Origin: Sulfuritalea sp.
GTDB lineage: Bacteria > Pseudomonadota > Gammaproteobacteria > Burkholderiales > Rhodocyclaceae
Assembly (NCBI RefSeq): GCF_017302275.1
Contig: NZ_JAFLDR010000001.1
Coordinates: 124,001 to 188,000 of the forward strand
Length of the DNA stretch: 64,000 nt
Reading direction: 5' to 3'
The notes under the pieces are model-generated. The model ran no database searches, had not been told where the DNA came from, and saw only the letters and a list, made by a program, of their open reading frames with translations. Numbering within the stretch: the first letter of the stretch is position 1; each line of letters starts with the position of its first letter. This document shows positions 1-8,773 of the stretch, piece after piece. A program made the position numbers and the translations under genes.

Positions 1-2258
1 GTGATGGCCGCACGCGTCGCCTCGTTCTTGTAATAGTCATCCACGGATTGCGTGATGGTGCCGAACGCACCGCCATATTTGCGTGCTCGCCGGTAGCCAG
101 CCTCGATGAAGTTGGCACTGGATCCGCTGCCCATCAGATCCCAGGCCTCGTCGATGATGACCAGCTTGCGTTTTGAGCGATCGAGATACATCTCCTGGGT
201 GATCCGGTACATCATCAACTGCATGACGACCGCCTGGAGATCCTTCTTTGCCTTGAGTTCCTCCAGCTCAAGCACGACCAGGTTCTTGCGAAACTGGATG
301 TTGGCCTCTCCCTCGAAGTAGCTCGCGTAGATGCCGTACTTTGTATAGGGCTCCAGTGCAGTTGCCAGTCGGGACAGGTCACGCTCGACCTCGCCTTCGT
401 CACTCAGCCGTCCCGTGCGCAGCAGGTCATAGACATCCGTGATCGTCGCGGATTTTTCCTTCTGATCCCATACACGCTTGATCGCGGCGGCCAGGGCGGA
501 GTAGCTGTAGTTATCCAGCGGGCCACGGGGACTGGCCATCTGGGCCACCAGGGGCAGCAGCATTTCCATGTCGTTGTTGATATCGACGACCATGGAAAAC
601 GGATTGAGACAGATCGTGTTGGTTCGCTCATCGGAGAACTCGATGAACTCCCCGTCCAGAAGCTCGGACAGATTGCGGTAAGAGCGGCCGACGTCAATGA
701 TCCAGACCTTGGTCCCGGTACCCAGATAGCGAAAGGCCATTTCGTTCACGAAGACCGACTTGCCGGACCCGGACAACGCGGCGACGGCGAAGTTGTAGTT
801 ACCGCCCGTGTTGTCGAAGAGGTCGAAGCTCATGATTTGCCCGCGACGACCGAACAGGGTCATGACCGGGGTCGCGGTGCCCTTCCATTCCGCCATCAGG
901 GGCGAGGTCATCACCGCGTTGTCGGCGGTCTTGGTGCCGGCACGGCCGAACAACTGGAGATCCTTTTGCAATGCCGGGGTCAGGGTGCACGGCATCGACG
1001 CCACGAAGGCCTGATGCTGCAGATAGACATCCTTGGCCAGATCGAAACCGCGCGCCCGCCAGACGGCACGGACGGCATGTTCGGTCCGGGATACGTCCTC
1101 GATTCGCGAGAGCAGGACGATCTGGTGGTACATCTGGACCACGTTGCGGCCGTTGTCGAAGGCGCGCAGCACCATGTCCCAGTCGCGCTTGCGATCCTGA
1201 AGGTCCGGCTGGAAATGGGCCATGTAGGAGCCGGCGGCCTGCGTCGCTCGCGCTGCCTTCATCAGTGCCTTGCTTCTGGCCGACTCGTAATCCAGGGTGA
1301 TGGCCCCCATGGTGATGAGGAACGGACACGGTATCGCGAGGGCCATCTGGTAGTAGTCCCCAATCATCGAGCCCATGTTGCCCATCCGGAAATACTTCGG
1401 GTACTGCCGCACGGAAAAGCATTGCATCGCCGTCTCGGCACCCCCCGCCTTGCGATACTTGATGAAGGAATCGGCGACGGCGGAGGCAATTTCAGGATTC
1501 GACACTTGACTGCGAAGGGAGCGCGAACTGTCGTACTCGATGTGTCTCTCTTCAGGCTGGCCAAGCACCCGCTCGTGGTCAAAGAAATCCGCGACAAAGT
1601 TCAGCAGGCTTTCCGGCCCCCAGTCCCAGCCCGGCATGTGGGCTGAGCGCAAGGTGGCGTGGGTACTCTCCTTGATCCGGATCGCCTCCTCCACATCGGC
1701 GGGACTCTCCGGATCCAGCGGTGTGCTGATGGCAATGAGGCAGCGGTAGTCGCGAAGCAGATAGACGTGATGCGAGAAGAGCGATTTGGCCACGCCCTTC
1801 AAATAGTGATCGATCCGGCGCCGGCCAAGGACTCGATATATGTTCCGGTTGCGACGGGTCTCCCATTCTGATCCGGCGGGCTCCTCATCCACCGGGAGCA
1901 TGTTGGCCTGCTCTCGCAGCGACGGCAGAATATGCGGACTGGCGTACAGCGAGATCTGGATGCCCGTACCCGGTGGACAGGACATGAACAGACTGGCCAG
2001 CACCCGTTCCATTTCTTCATTGGATCCGGTTTGCGGGACAGTCTCGATGCAAAAGCCCATGGAATGTGTGGACCTGGCGCCGAATGTGCCCTGATCGAGC
2101 ACAAACATCCCCTCGTCTGCCATCCACCCCAGGTAAGGCAGGATGCCGGTGAGTCTTGGGAGCGTGGCGATGCGATCCAGCAGGCTTCGCTGAACCGCAT
2201 CGGCGGGCTCGAAGCGCTCACCATAGAAGACCGATTTGAGGGCTTGCAGCACGCTCAC
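1..2258 (-). CDS. traC: TraC, F-type conjugation ATPase (partial, C-terminus beyond window)
   Basis: VirB4-class ATPase that energises pilus assembly at the inner membrane of F-type (MPF-F) type IV secretion systems. Translated from the GTG at 2258 the protein begins VSVLQALKSVFYGERF and runs open to the window edge. The Walker A motif GSGKS followed by VFVNE lies at about 745-790 and the Walker B region (LVIIDEAWDLMGSGSS) at about 115-165, so roughly 750 residues are present and only the C-terminal tail is missing. The GTG start overlaps the traV stop (GTGA), indicating translational coupling. It is the last visible gene of the slt-to-traC minus-strand operon; traW, traU and traN would be expected further left but are not in the window. 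Family assignment is secure from the two ATPase motifs and the gene order. Confidence 0.93.
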   Translation of the reverse strand, partial: MSVLQALKSVFYGERFEPADAVQRSLLDRIATLPRLTGILPYLGWMADEGMFVLDQGTFGARSTHSMGFCIETVPQTGSNEEMERVLASLFMSCPPGTGIQISLYASPHILPSLREQANMLPVDEEPAGSEWETRRNRNIYRVLGRRRIDHYLKGVAKSLFSHHVYLLRDYRCLIAISTPLDPESPADVEEAIRIKESTHATLRSAHMPGWDWGPESLLNFVADFFDHERVLGQPEERHIEYDSSRSLRSQVSNPEIASAVADSFIKYRKAGGAETAMQCFSVRQYPKYFRMGNMGSMIGDYYQMALAIPCPFLITMGAITLDYESARSKALMKAARATQAAGSYMAHFQPDLQDRKRDWDMVLRAFDNGRNVVQMYHQIVLLSRIEDVSRTEHAVRAVWRARGFDLAKDVYLQHQAFVASMPCTLTPALQKDLQLFGRAGTKTADNAVMTSPLMAEWKGTATPVMTLFGRRGQIMSFDLFDNTGGNYNFAVAALSGSGKSVFVNEMAFRYLGTGTKVWIIDVGRSYRNLSELLDGEFIEFSDERTNTICLNPFSMVVDINNDMEMLLPLVAQMASPRGPLDNYSYSALAAAIKRVWDQKEKSATITDVYDLLRTGRLSDEGEVERDLSRLATALEPYTKYGIYASYFEGEANIQFRKNLVVLELEELKAKKDLQAVVMQLMMYRITQEMYLDRSKRKLVIIDEAWDLMGSGSSANFIEAGYRRARKYGGAFGTITQSVDDYYKNEATRAAI

Positions 2259-2845
2259 TCGCGGTCCTCCGCCGGTGTGCCCGTACCGCCCGTGCCGCCC
2301 GGACCGATGGCCTGATTTCCCAGAAGGGAGGGTCCGCCCAACGACCGGGACGGCTTTTGCGATGGGGTGAGCGGCTTTTGCAGGGCTTGCCCGCCGGGAC
2401 CGGCCTTGATGAATGTGGGCCGATAGCGGTCAACGATGTGTCGCTGACTGTGCTCGATCACCCACCGGCCTGCGTTGGCGACGACGTAAATGTAGGACTG
2501 ATCGTGCAGGTCGCCTTCGGTGTCCTCCCAGGGGGCGATCCAGATGCGCAAGACCTTGGCTTGCGTCCGAAGCGGGTCGCCGGATGACGCCACCTGGCCA
2601 GTTATCGTGCCGTCTGGACTTTCTGTTGACGGCGACCGAACCGCCGGGTCACCCTTCCCGTCCTTGCGCAGCCCCGGAAGATTGTTGGCAACCGCATTGG
2701 CATAAACCCCGGACAGCGAGGAACAGGTAACGCCATCGGGCGCCTTGCATGAAAACTTGCTCTCGCCATCCATTCCCGTCAGGGATCCGGCACAGCCGCC
2801 CAGCGCCAGGGCGAGAACGGATACGATCAGGCAGACCGAACGCAT
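2255..2845 (-). CDS. traV: TraV, outer-membrane lipoprotein of the F-type secretion system
   Basis: Lipoprotein that, with TraK and TraB, forms the outer-membrane core of the F-type channel. The 196-residue product starts at the ATG 2845 with a lipoprotein signal (MRSVCLIVSVLALALGGCAG) whose lipobox is LGGC, followed by a second cysteine pair region (FSCKAPDGVTCSS) typical of TraV, and a GVYAN segment near residue 50. The C-terminus is Pro/Gly rich. A longer reading upstream to 3106 exists but would bury the signal peptide and overlap dsbC, so the ATG at 2845 is chosen. The stop overlaps the GTG of traC, and dsbC ends 2 bp before it. Identity rests on the lipobox, cysteine pattern and position between traB/dsbC and traC. 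Confidence 0.88.
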   Translation of the reverse strand: MRSVCLIVSVLALALGGCAGSLTGMDGESKFSCKAPDGVTCSSLSGVYANAVANNLPGLRKDGKGDPAVRSPSTESPDGTITGQVASSGDPLRTQAKVLRIWIAPWEDTEGDLHDQSYIYVVANAGRWVIEHSQRHIVDRYRPTFIKAGPGGQALQKPLTPSQKPSRSLGGPSLLGNQAIGPGGTGGTGTPAEDRE

Positions 2846-2847
2846 GA

Positions 2848-3618
2848 TCAATCCCCCTTGAGTCTGGGCGTCACAGCGGCTTTTATCGGTGCCACCTTGC
2901 CCGCCAGTCGCCGCTCGATTTCTGCGGCGGAGGCCGCACCCGGTATCAGACTTCCGTCCTGCAGGATGAGGGTGGGAGTGCCGTTGATGCCGAGACTGCC
3001 CGCCAGCTGGTTGATGCGCTCGATCGGCGTGGCGCACTTGGGGCCATTGGGCAGCTTGCCCATGGTCATGAACTCCGACCACGCCTTCGCGCGGTTGGAT
3101 GCGCACCAGATGCGTTCAGACTTCCCCTTGGCTTCTGGATGCAGACTCTCAAGGGGATACAGGAAGGTATAGACCGTGACGTTGTCGAGTTTGGCGAGTT
3201 CGCCTTCAAACCCCTTGCAATAGGGACAGTCCGGATCAGAGAACACCGCCAGCTTGCGGCTGCCATCCCCGCGTACGGTCTTGATCGCATCCTGCACCGG
3301 CAACTGAGAAAAATCGATGCGATTGATATCGCTCAGTCGCTGCGCGGTCAGATCCTTTTGCTCCTTCATGTCGAACAGGTGACCGAAGACAAAGTAGCGC
3401 CCCGTCGGGTCCGTGAAGGCCACGTTTCTTCCCATGGTGACTTCATAGAGGCCCGAGACCTCCGAGGGACGAACGGCGGTGATCCGGGTCGAGGGGTAAA
3501 GCTCTTTCAGGCGCGCTTCCATTTCAGCCTCGCTGGCGGGGGTGGCAGCACTGACCACACGCGCCGCGGAAAGGAGAACCAGGGCCATGACCAGGGGGAC
3601 ATACATCGATTTACGCAT
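2848..3618 (-). CDS. dsbC: DsbC-like periplasmic thiol:disulfide interchange protein
   Basis: Periplasmic disulfide isomerase of the DsbC/DsbG type, usual in F-type conjugation operons where it helps fold cysteine-rich pilus proteins. The 256-residue protein has a cleavable signal peptide (hydrophobic stretch MALVLLSAARVVSA, residues 10-25), an N-terminal dimerisation-type domain with the typical VxYFVFGHLFD-like segment around residues 70-85, and a thioredoxin fold with the redox motif CPYC at about residue 135. A second cysteine pair (WCAS and PKCAT) and the cis-proline GTPTLIL follow, as in DsbC. It lies 6 bp downstream of traB and 2 bp upstream of traV, within the operon. Confidence 0.9.
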   Translation of the reverse strand: MRKSMYVPLVMALVLLSAARVVSAATPASEAEMEARLKELYPSTRITAVRPSEVSGLYEVTMGRNVAFTDPTGRYFVFGHLFDMKEQKDLTAQRLSDINRIDFSQLPVQDAIKTVRGDGSRKLAVFSDPDCPYCKGFEGELAKLDNVTVYTFLYPLESLHPEAKGKSERIWCASNRAKAWSEFMTMGKLPNGPKCATPIERINQLAGSLGINGTPTLILQDGSLIPGAASAAEIERRLAGKVAPIKAAVTPRLKGD

Positions 3619-3624
3619 TTGCTT

Positions 3625-4902
3625 TTACTCCGAGGGATTCAGGGACTTTTTCATGATCTGGCGCCCTCGCTTCCAGAGTTCCGTGTAGGTGTCTTCATCG
3701 GCGCTCGCGGCCATGCCCAGCGCCACGCCCTTGGTCAGGACCACGTCGACGACCCGGCCGGCATCGACTTCGATGATCGGGAACATCTTCTCGGCGAGCG
3801 TGATGTAATACTGGGAGAGCCGATCCAGTGCCTTGCCAACGCCGGTGCCGATACCCGCCTGGATCTGCTTTCCGGGCTCGACAGTCCCCACGGAGCCCAG
3901 GGCGCTGGTGCTGTAGCTGGTTGCGCCTTGCTGGAATCCCTGGCCGATGCCGGCGATGATTCCGGTCATCAAGGCATTGGCCAGCACCTGTCCCTGCTTG
4001 CTGACCAGCCTCCCCCGCAGTCCGGCTTTCCCGTCCTCGCCGACGACGTAGCCCTTGATCGTGGCGTCCACCACTTCGCCGTTATTGAGCACACAGGAGA
4101 GCGATTCAAGCCGCAGATACGCCCGTTCGGAACTGATGTCGCCGTATCCCGAACCGAGCATGAAACACTCCCTGACTTTGGCCCGATAGCGATTGGGAAG
4201 AAAGGCGTTGTCCTGCACCCGCAGCAGGATCGGCCAGGGATTGTTTTGCGCCTGCCCTCCCGTGGGCGCATCCAGTCCACCCATCAGCGCCACCCGCATG
4301 AAGGAGCCCGAGGGGATGTAGGTCTTGCCCTGTCTTGCATCGGCCGGCCCTTGCGGTGCTACCGGAATCGCGTCACTGACTTCGAACGACGCAATTCCAG
4401 GCTCTCGTGGAATGGTGGGAGGCGGCAACGGCGGGAGGGGTGCTACCGGTGTCCCGGACGGCAATGGTGCCGGGCCCTGGACTGGCCCCTGGGGAGCGCC
4501 GGAAGGGCCGGGGCCCGGGAGCATTGGCGGCAAGGGCGGCAGCACGCTGGCCTGACGGGTCGAGGGTTGCGGTGCAGACTGCTTTTGCTCAACCTCACCC
4601 ATCTTCTGCTTCAAGCCCTGAATGACGTTATCCATCTCCTTCATCTGCTGCGACGATTGCGCCATCCAGACATCGCGTGGATCCACCTGCGCGCCCGGCG
4701 TGACAATGTTTCTGCTGGCCTTGTCGAGTCGGGTCGATTGAGGCATCGGGGCGGGCTGGTTGTCCCATATCGCGATGCTGCCAAAGACCAGGCCGATGAA
4801 TCCTGCGCCTAGGCCGCCGAGTACCAGATACTGTCGGACCTTGGGCGACAAGCCCTTCAGATAGGACGTGAGGCCGCCGCTGGCGGCAGCCGGATCACTC
4901 AC
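3625..4902 (-). CDS. traB: TraB, inner-to-outer membrane scaffold of the F-type secretion system
   Basis: VirB10-class protein that spans the periplasm and links inner and outer membrane parts of the channel. The 425-residue product has a short cytoplasmic N-terminus, one membrane helix at about residues 27-47 (LVLGGLGAGFIGLVFGSIAI), a coiled-coil stretch at about 85-110 (MKEMDNVIQGLKQKMGEVEQ), a proline-rich periplasmic linker at about 120-175, and a C-terminal TrbI-like beta-barrel domain (IPSGSFMRVALMGGLDAPTG onward). This layout is diagnostic of TraB. Its ATG overlaps the 3' end of traK by 8 bp. Length is near the family norm. Confidence 0.93.
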   Translation of the reverse strand: MSDPAAASGGLTSYLKGLSPKVRQYLVLGGLGAGFIGLVFGSIAIWDNQPAPMPQSTRLDKASRNIVTPGAQVDPRDVWMAQSSQQMKEMDNVIQGLKQKMGEVEQKQSAPQPSTRQASVLPPLPPMLPGPGPSGAPQGPVQGPAPLPSGTPVAPLPPLPPPTIPREPGIASFEVSDAIPVAPQGPADARQGKTYIPSGSFMRVALMGGLDAPTGGQAQNNPWPILLRVQDNAFLPNRYRAKVRECFMLGSGYGDISSERAYLRLESLSCVLNNGEVVDATIKGYVVGEDGKAGLRGRLVSKQGQVLANALMTGIIAGIGQGFQQGATSYSTSALGSVGTVEPGKQIQAGIGTGVGKALDRLSQYYITLAEKMFPIIEVDAGRVVDVVLTKGVALGMAASADEDTYTELWKRGRQIMKKSLNPSE

Positions 4903-5602
4903 CGGGGTTCTCCGAGATCACGAAAACCTCAGTGGTTTCACCGGGAGACAGCTGGGGTTTGGCAATCGAAATGGCGATGACCTGGCGCCGGTAGAGTTCC
5001 CGCTCGTCGAGCACCATCGCGTTGGCGGACGTGTTGGTGAGAAGGTACTTCTCGCCTTTGACCGGACCGTCGATGACCCTGGTCAGGACGAACAGGGCTT
5101 CTGTCCAGAGAGGCACGATCTCGTTCGCCACCCTCGCCTCCATCTCCGCTTCGGTGTCCGATTGAAGGGAAAGCAGGACACGCTTGATCAGCTGATTTCT
5201 GGCGACATCCTTGCCCGACGTAAGAGCGCTGCCGGGGACTGATCGCCCCTTGAGGATGATGGAATCTGACGGGCCATCCGTCACCGCCAACAGCAGCTTC
5301 CAGGTTCGGCCGTTCTCATCGGACACGAAGATGCTGAGGGTCGGCTTGTCCGTGGTCGGCTTGAGATAGGCGGTACCGGCTTCCTTGTCAGCCGTGACCG
5401 CGAACTCACCTTCCGCCCCGAAGATCCGGCGAACGCGATGTCCCTCGATCCGAATCAGGGTCGGTTCGGATCGAGATACTCTGGCGCTCAAGGTGTCGTC
5501 CGGTTTTCCGACGAGCACCTGAGCCGCACTGGCCGGCAGGCTAGCGGCCAGCAGCGCTGTCAAAAGGATTTTGTTCACTGGTTTCCTTGAACTCGGATAC
5601 AT
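4895..5602 (-). CDS. traK: TraK, secretin-like outer-membrane protein
   Basis: VirB9-class periplasmic/outer-membrane protein that works with TraV and TraB. The 235-residue product has a signal peptide (KILLTALLAASLPASA) followed by the mature domain starting AQVLVGKPDDTLSARVSRSE; the pattern of short beta strands and the C-terminal TEVFVISENPGE fit TraK. The ATG at 5602 is preceded by GGAAGG at good spacing and is preferred; a GTG at 5578 with AAGGA in front would give a shorter signal peptide and is possible, while an ATG at 5614 looks too early. The start lies inside the 3' end of traE (about 60 bp overlap), so the two are translationally coupled. Confidence 0.88.
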   Translation of the reverse strand: MYPSSRKPVNKILLTALLAASLPASAAQVLVGKPDDTLSARVSRSEPTLIRIEGHRVRRIFGAEGEFAVTADKEAGTAYLKPTTDKPTLSIFVSDENGRTWKLLLAVTDGPSDSIILKGRSVPGSALTSGKDVARNQLIKRVLLSLQSDTEAEMEARVANEIVPLWTEALFVLTRVIDGPVKGEKYLLTNTSANAMVLDERELYRRQVIAISIAKPQLSPGETTEVFVISENPGE

Positions 5603-6128
5603 AGAGCCTTCCATTCATGTGCTTGAAACCGACGAGATAGGTGGCCTGGCGCTCCCCGGCCTTTTTGTCCGACGCCCAGGTAAACAGAGTCCCCGACAGG
5701 GCAACCCGAAGCGTTTTATCGTCCAGCGTGATGTTGCGAACCGAGAATTGCGTGGCGGTGTTGTTCTTCTTCAGGAAATCCGCGCGAGCACCCATTTCCA
5801 TTTGCAGTCGTCCAAACTCGGACGGCGCCGCATACTTCAGGAACAGGCTGTTCTGGTAAGTTGAAACGGCCGGGGTAATGTTGAGGGCAAGTCCGGCATA
5901 CCAGTAGGCCATGTCTTCGAGGTACTCCCGGGAGACGGCGTTGCCGGATACCCAGAAGCTGCGCTTGATCTCGGGCGGAACGAGGACGGTTTTTTCATTG
6001 CCGACCAGTTTCAGCACGACGCCGGCGACGACCAGAATCACCAGGAGCAATCCCGCCAGAAGAATCCGCATGAACCGGATTTCCTGTGTGGCATTCGCCT
6101 GCTCGGACAGGTAATTTCGAAATAGCAT
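5541..6128 (-). CDS. traE: TraE, VirB8-like channel component
   Basis: Inner-membrane bitopic protein of F-type systems, structurally related to VirB8. The 195-residue product has a cytoplasmic N-terminus, one membrane helix at about residues 22-42 (LLAGLLLVILVVAGVVLKLV), then a periplasmic domain with the TraE-typical segments FWVSGNAVSREYLEDMAYW and the VALSGTLFTWASDKK strand pair. It sits between traL and traK as in F, SXT and IncA/C elements. Length agrees with the family (about 190 residues). Confidence 0.92.
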   Translation of the reverse strand: MLFRNYLSEQANATQEIRFMRILLAGLLLVILVVAGVVLKLVGNEKTVLVPPEIKRSFWVSGNAVSREYLEDMAYWYAGLALNITPAVSTYQNSLFLKYAAPSEFGRLQMEMGARADFLKKNNTATQFSVRNITLDDKTLRVALSGTLFTWASDKKAGERQATYLVGFKHMNGRLYVSEFKETSEQNPFDSAAGR

Positions 6129-6141
6129 CGTGATTCGTCGC

Positions 6142-6438
6142 CTAGCCCAGGAAGTAGCGTTGGTCAGACGGTGGAGTGGCTCGCAACTTTAGGAACAGCC
6201 CGCTGGGAAACCACCAGTAGAGGGCGTGAGCGGCGAACTTCGGGTGCTTGCCTGCCTTCATGCGACCGTACTGCCAGGCCGCCAGTGCGCCCAGGGCGAT
6301 GCCCATGAGCATCGAGCCGGAGATCACCCCCATGCTGATCAGCATGATGGCGATCACCGCCTGATCCATTTCCCACCACAGGAAGCGCTCCTGCGCATCC
6401 AGGGACTTCGGGATGTAGCCGTTTTCGTCGTTACCCAC
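6142..6438 (-). CDS. traL: TraL, small inner-membrane pilus assembly protein
   Basis: VirB3-like small membrane protein needed for pilus assembly. The 98-residue product shows the TraL hallmarks: IPKSLDAQERFLWWEMDQ near the N-terminus, two closely spaced hydrophobic helices (about residues 27-58) and a C-terminal ALYWWFPSGLFLKLRATPPS segment. It lies 13 bp upstream of traE and 15 bp downstream of traA, inside the operon. Nothing unusual is seen. Confidence 0.92.
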   Translation of the reverse strand: MGNDENGYIPKSLDAQERFLWWEMDQAVIAIMLISMGVISGSMLMGIALGALAAWQYGRMKAGKHPKFAAHALYWWFPSGLFLKLRATPPSDQRYFLG

Positions 6439-6453
6439 GCAGGATGCCCAGAC

Positions 6454-6741
6454 TCAGACCGTTGCCGTCAGGATGCCGGTGATGATCGTCGGCGTGTATT
6501 GCAGGAATATCGCAAAGCCAGCGCCCGACAGGATTGGAACCGGATTGACGCGGGCAATCGAAAGGATCGCGCCAAGACCGACGGCCGCGACCGCTACCGC
6601 CCGCCCGAAATAGCCGGTGACCACGTCGTTGACCCACGTATAGAGGGCCTGGAATTCAGTTCCGGTAGTGCCGGCGACGGCACCTCCGGCCAGCAGAGAG
6701 AGGGCAATGGCGACTACTGCATAACGCTGATTACGATTCAC
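6454..6741 (-). CDS. traA: TraA-like conjugative pilin precursor
   Basis: Small pilin subunit of the conjugative pilus. Read from the GTG at 6741 the 95-residue product has a leader with hydrophobic stretch AVVAIALSLLAGGAVAG and then a mature pilin with two hydrophobic helices (VAVAAVGLGAILSIARV and FAIFLQYTPTIITGIL). The GTG is preceded by AAAGGAG at good spacing; a longer in-frame reading to 6888 would cover the preceding gene and is rejected. It overlaps the 3' end of the small membrane gene by 11 bp. Size, hydrophobicity and position before traL support the call; pilins diverge strongly, so the exact family is less sure than the role. Confidence 0.85.
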   Translation of the reverse strand: MNRNQRYAVVAIALSLLAGGAVAGTTGTEFQALYTWVNDVVTGYFGRAVAVAAVGLGAILSIARVNPVPILSGAGFAIFLQYTPTIITGILTATV

Positions 6742-6928
6742 TTTTAACTCCTTTGGTATGGTCGATGACAGATTTGATAAGCCAGCCCAGCCCGATGCCG
6801 AGCGCGATACCGCCGATATGGGCCTCGAATCCCTTATCGAGCAGCGAGCCAGGCAGGAAGGAACCGAGGGCCATGAAGGCACTGGCAATGAGGTAATCTC
6901 GGATGGATTCTTTGGATCGGGGAATCAC
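6731..6928 (-). CDS. Small membrane protein of the tra operon, unknown function
   Basis: A 65-residue protein read from a GTG at 6928 with a strong ribosome site (AAAGGAG) 7 bp upstream. It has two hydrophobic, glycine-rich helices (LIASAFMALGSFLPGSLL and HIGGIALGIGLGWLIKSVI). It overlaps the traA start by 11 bp and lies 4 bp after the OmpA-like gene, so it belongs to the same transcript. I do not recognise a named family. Its size and place directly before the pilin gene suggest a pilus-related membrane peptide, but that is inference. Confidence 0.7.
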   Translation of the reverse strand: MIPRSKESIRDYLIASAFMALGSFLPGSLLDKGFEAHIGGIALGIGLGWLIKSVIDHTKGVKSES

Positions 6929-6932
6929 TTTC

Positions 6933-7514
6933 TTACTCCTTTTGGGTAGATGAAAAATGTAGATCGACGCGCCGGTTGATCGCTCGCGACTCGTCCGTTT
7001 GGTTGGTGATGGCGTAGCAACACTTTCCCTGGGACCGAATCTCAATCGGGCTCTTGACGCCCAGTCGCTTGAGATACGCGGCGACAACCTCTGCGCGCCT
7101 CTTGGCCAGGCGATCGTTGAATGCTTGCGACCCGATGTCGTCCGTTCGTCCCTCAACGAGGATCGAGTCACCCGGTTGAATCAGGGCGACCGCTTTCTTG
7201 ATCTCCATTTCGGCCAGTTCAGACAAGGTCGCACTGGCGAATTGAAACGTCACCGAAATCGGATTGAGCGTTCTCGCCACCTGGACGGGTTTTGGTGGTT
7301 CTCTGAATACCGGCTCGGCGGTGGGAGGTGCCGCGACAAGAAGGACTGTCTTCGACGTTGGCTTGGGACACTTCCCCTGGTCGCAGATGCGCCAATCCGA
7401 GCGATCCCAGGTCAGCGACAGTCGCCTTGGAACTTCCGTGCTGATGGATTTCTCGTTTGCGCAACCAGACAGGAGCGACAGGACAATCAAGGAAGCGACG
7501 GGAAGCAGGGTCAA
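6933..7514 (-). CDS. OmpA-domain lipoprotein in the transfer operon
   Basis: A peptidoglycan-binding outer-membrane lipoprotein. From the TTG at 7514 (overlapping the upstream stop as TTGA, with GGGAG ahead) the 193-residue product has a lipoprotein signal with lipobox LLSGC at about residues 16-20, a proline-rich linker, and a C-terminal OmpA-like domain: VTFQFASATLSELAEMEI, ILVEGRTDDIGSQAFNDRLA, KRRAEVVAAYLKRLGV and NRRVDLHF. The Asp and Arg of the TDDIGS...NDRLAKRRA motif are those that bind diaminopimelate in this fold. It may anchor the secretion channel to the wall; similar genes flank other type IV systems. An in-frame ATG is not available nearer, which is why the rare TTG is proposed. 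Confidence 0.82.
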   Translation of the reverse strand: MTLLPVASLIVLSLLSGCANEKSISTEVPRRLSLTWDRSDWRICDQGKCPKPTSKTVLLVAAPPTAEPVFREPPKPVQVARTLNPISVTFQFASATLSELAEMEIKKAVALIQPGDSILVEGRTDDIGSQAFNDRLAKRRAEVVAAYLKRLGVKSPIEIRSQGKCCYAITNQTDESRAINRRVDLHFSSTQKE

Positions 7515-7942
7515 AGTGCGCTCTCCCGTTTCATGGCTTCTGAAACCTTCCTTGCATACCTGTCGCGCTTCTCCGCTGATGTCGCGTTGTAGGCGCCGAT
7601 GGCGCTCCAGGAGTAACCAATGCGATGGACGTTCTGCGCCAGGATCCACGCCCCGACAAAGGTGTTGGTGCAGGGTTCCCACAGGCGCTCGCGCGAAATT
7701 CCGAAATGCGACAGTTTTGGCAGCCAACGGCTGTTGATCTGCATGTGCCCCATGTCGAAACTGCCATCCCTGTTCCGATTCAGGGCGTTTGGATTGCCTC
7801 CTGACTCCACCCTGGAAATTGCCTTGAGCAAGGCCGATGGCATCTGATAACGCGAGGCTGCCTCCTCAAAGCAGGCGGCATGACCCGGTGTTGGGAGGGA
7901 TGCGAAAACGGAAAGGAGAGGAAGCCACGCAAGTTTGTGCAT
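7511..7942 (-). CDS. Lytic transglycosylase of the transfer operon (VirB1-like)
   Basis: Periplasmic muramidase that opens the peptidoglycan for channel assembly. The 143-residue protein has a signal peptide ending at about residue 22 (FASLPTPGHA-A) and a single soluble-lytic-transglycosylase domain with the catalytic Glu in SRVESGGNPNALNRNRDGS, then FDMGHMQINSRWL and GYSWSAIGAYNA. Cysteines at the mature N-terminus and CTNTF are usual in this family. It is the first gene of the tra operon; the 199 bp between it and the divergent finO-like gene should hold the promoters of both. Confidence 0.92.
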   Translation of the reverse strand: MHKLAWLPLLSVFASLPTPGHAACFEEAASRYQMPSALLKAISRVESGGNPNALNRNRDGSFDMGHMQINSRWLPKLSHFGISRERLWEPCTNTFVGAWILAQNVHRIGYSWSAIGAYNATSAEKRDRYARKVSEAMKRESAL

Positions 7943-8141
7943 GGCATGGATACTATGAATTCAGATGTGGGAAACCGGTGTCAAAAGCAAACAGAAGTGC
8001 ACCGTTTCAATATTCCGTGACCAAGAACTGCCCTTCGGACGACGTGCTGCCGATGAATTCATCGGCATCCGAAGTCCAGAGTCCGCCACATGGATGTGGG
8101 CTTGCGCTATTCTTCGATCCTCACAATTACCTTGATGCGCA

Positions 8142-8552
8142 ATGTCCGGATCTGATTCCAAACCGCGTGACCCGCACCATGCCGTTCTGATTTCACTGAG
8201 ATCGATGTTTCCAGTATTTCAGGAGTGCCATCCCCTGGCGATAGGCATTCACAAGGCCGTATTGGAACGGCTTCCCTGCATCAATCCTCAGCAACTTCGT
8301 TTGACGATGAGGATGCATACCTCATCGGCGCGCTACTTGAAGGCGCTCACGAATGGCGAAACCCGGTTCGACCTCGATGGAAATGTGGCCGGTCCGGTGA
8401 CCCCGGAGCAAAAGCAGCAAGCGCTGGACACCCTGCGTGAGCGCTTCAGAAAGGGTGCCGAGCAACATAAAGCACGGCTGTTGGCGCGGCAGCAGGAGCA
8501 GCAACGACGGGAAAAACTCGTCAAGCTTGCGGAAAAGTTCAATGTTCGATAA
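8142..8552 (+). CDS. ProQ/FinO-family RNA chaperone
   Basis: RNA-binding protein of the ProQ/FinO family. The 136-residue product carries the FinO core at about residues 24-100: FQECHPLAIGIHKAVLERLP, a helix with MRMHTSSARYLKAL, and FDLDGNVAGPVTPEQKQQAL, then a basic, Gln/Arg-rich C-terminal tail. On F-like plasmids FinO controls transfer through antisense RNA; on chromosomes ProQ is a global sRNA chaperone. Its place divergent from the tra operon suggests a role in transfer control, but no FinP-like antisense RNA was recognised. The ATG at 8142 is used; a start further in (MFPVF) is possible since the conserved part begins there. Confidence 0.85.
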   Translation: MSGSDSKPRDPHHAVLISLRSMFPVFQECHPLAIGIHKAVLERLPCINPQQLRLTMRMHTSSARYLKALTNGETRFDLDGNVAGPVTPEQKQQALDTLRERFRKGAEQHKARLLARQQEQQRREKLVKLAEKFNVR

Positions 8553-8773
8553 GTCATGGCGTGTTGAATGCCCAATGGACTCAGAGACTATTAGGGACGT
8601 TTCCGATGGCAGTTGAACGCGATAGCAGCTAATCGACCGGTTACCTCCGGCTTCATGGTCAGGTTACGCTTATGCCTTTGCTTGCTCAACCAAAGGGGCG
8701 TGGAACAGACATCACTTGAATCTGCGATACCGTAACCGTGACCTGCCTGATTTTTATCATCCATAATAAAAGC

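Noticed and set aside
799-1646. Long open readings on the plus and other minus frames opposite traC (207 and 269 codons)
   Set aside because: They lie within traC, whose own frame holds the Walker motifs; the others are GC-rich shadows without protein features.
7985-8010. A weak GGTG...CACC inverted repeat in the slt-finO intergenic region resembling the 13-bp backbone motif
   Set aside because: It keeps only AAAAGC and GTGCAC pieces with different spacing; too weak to be counted as a fourth copy.
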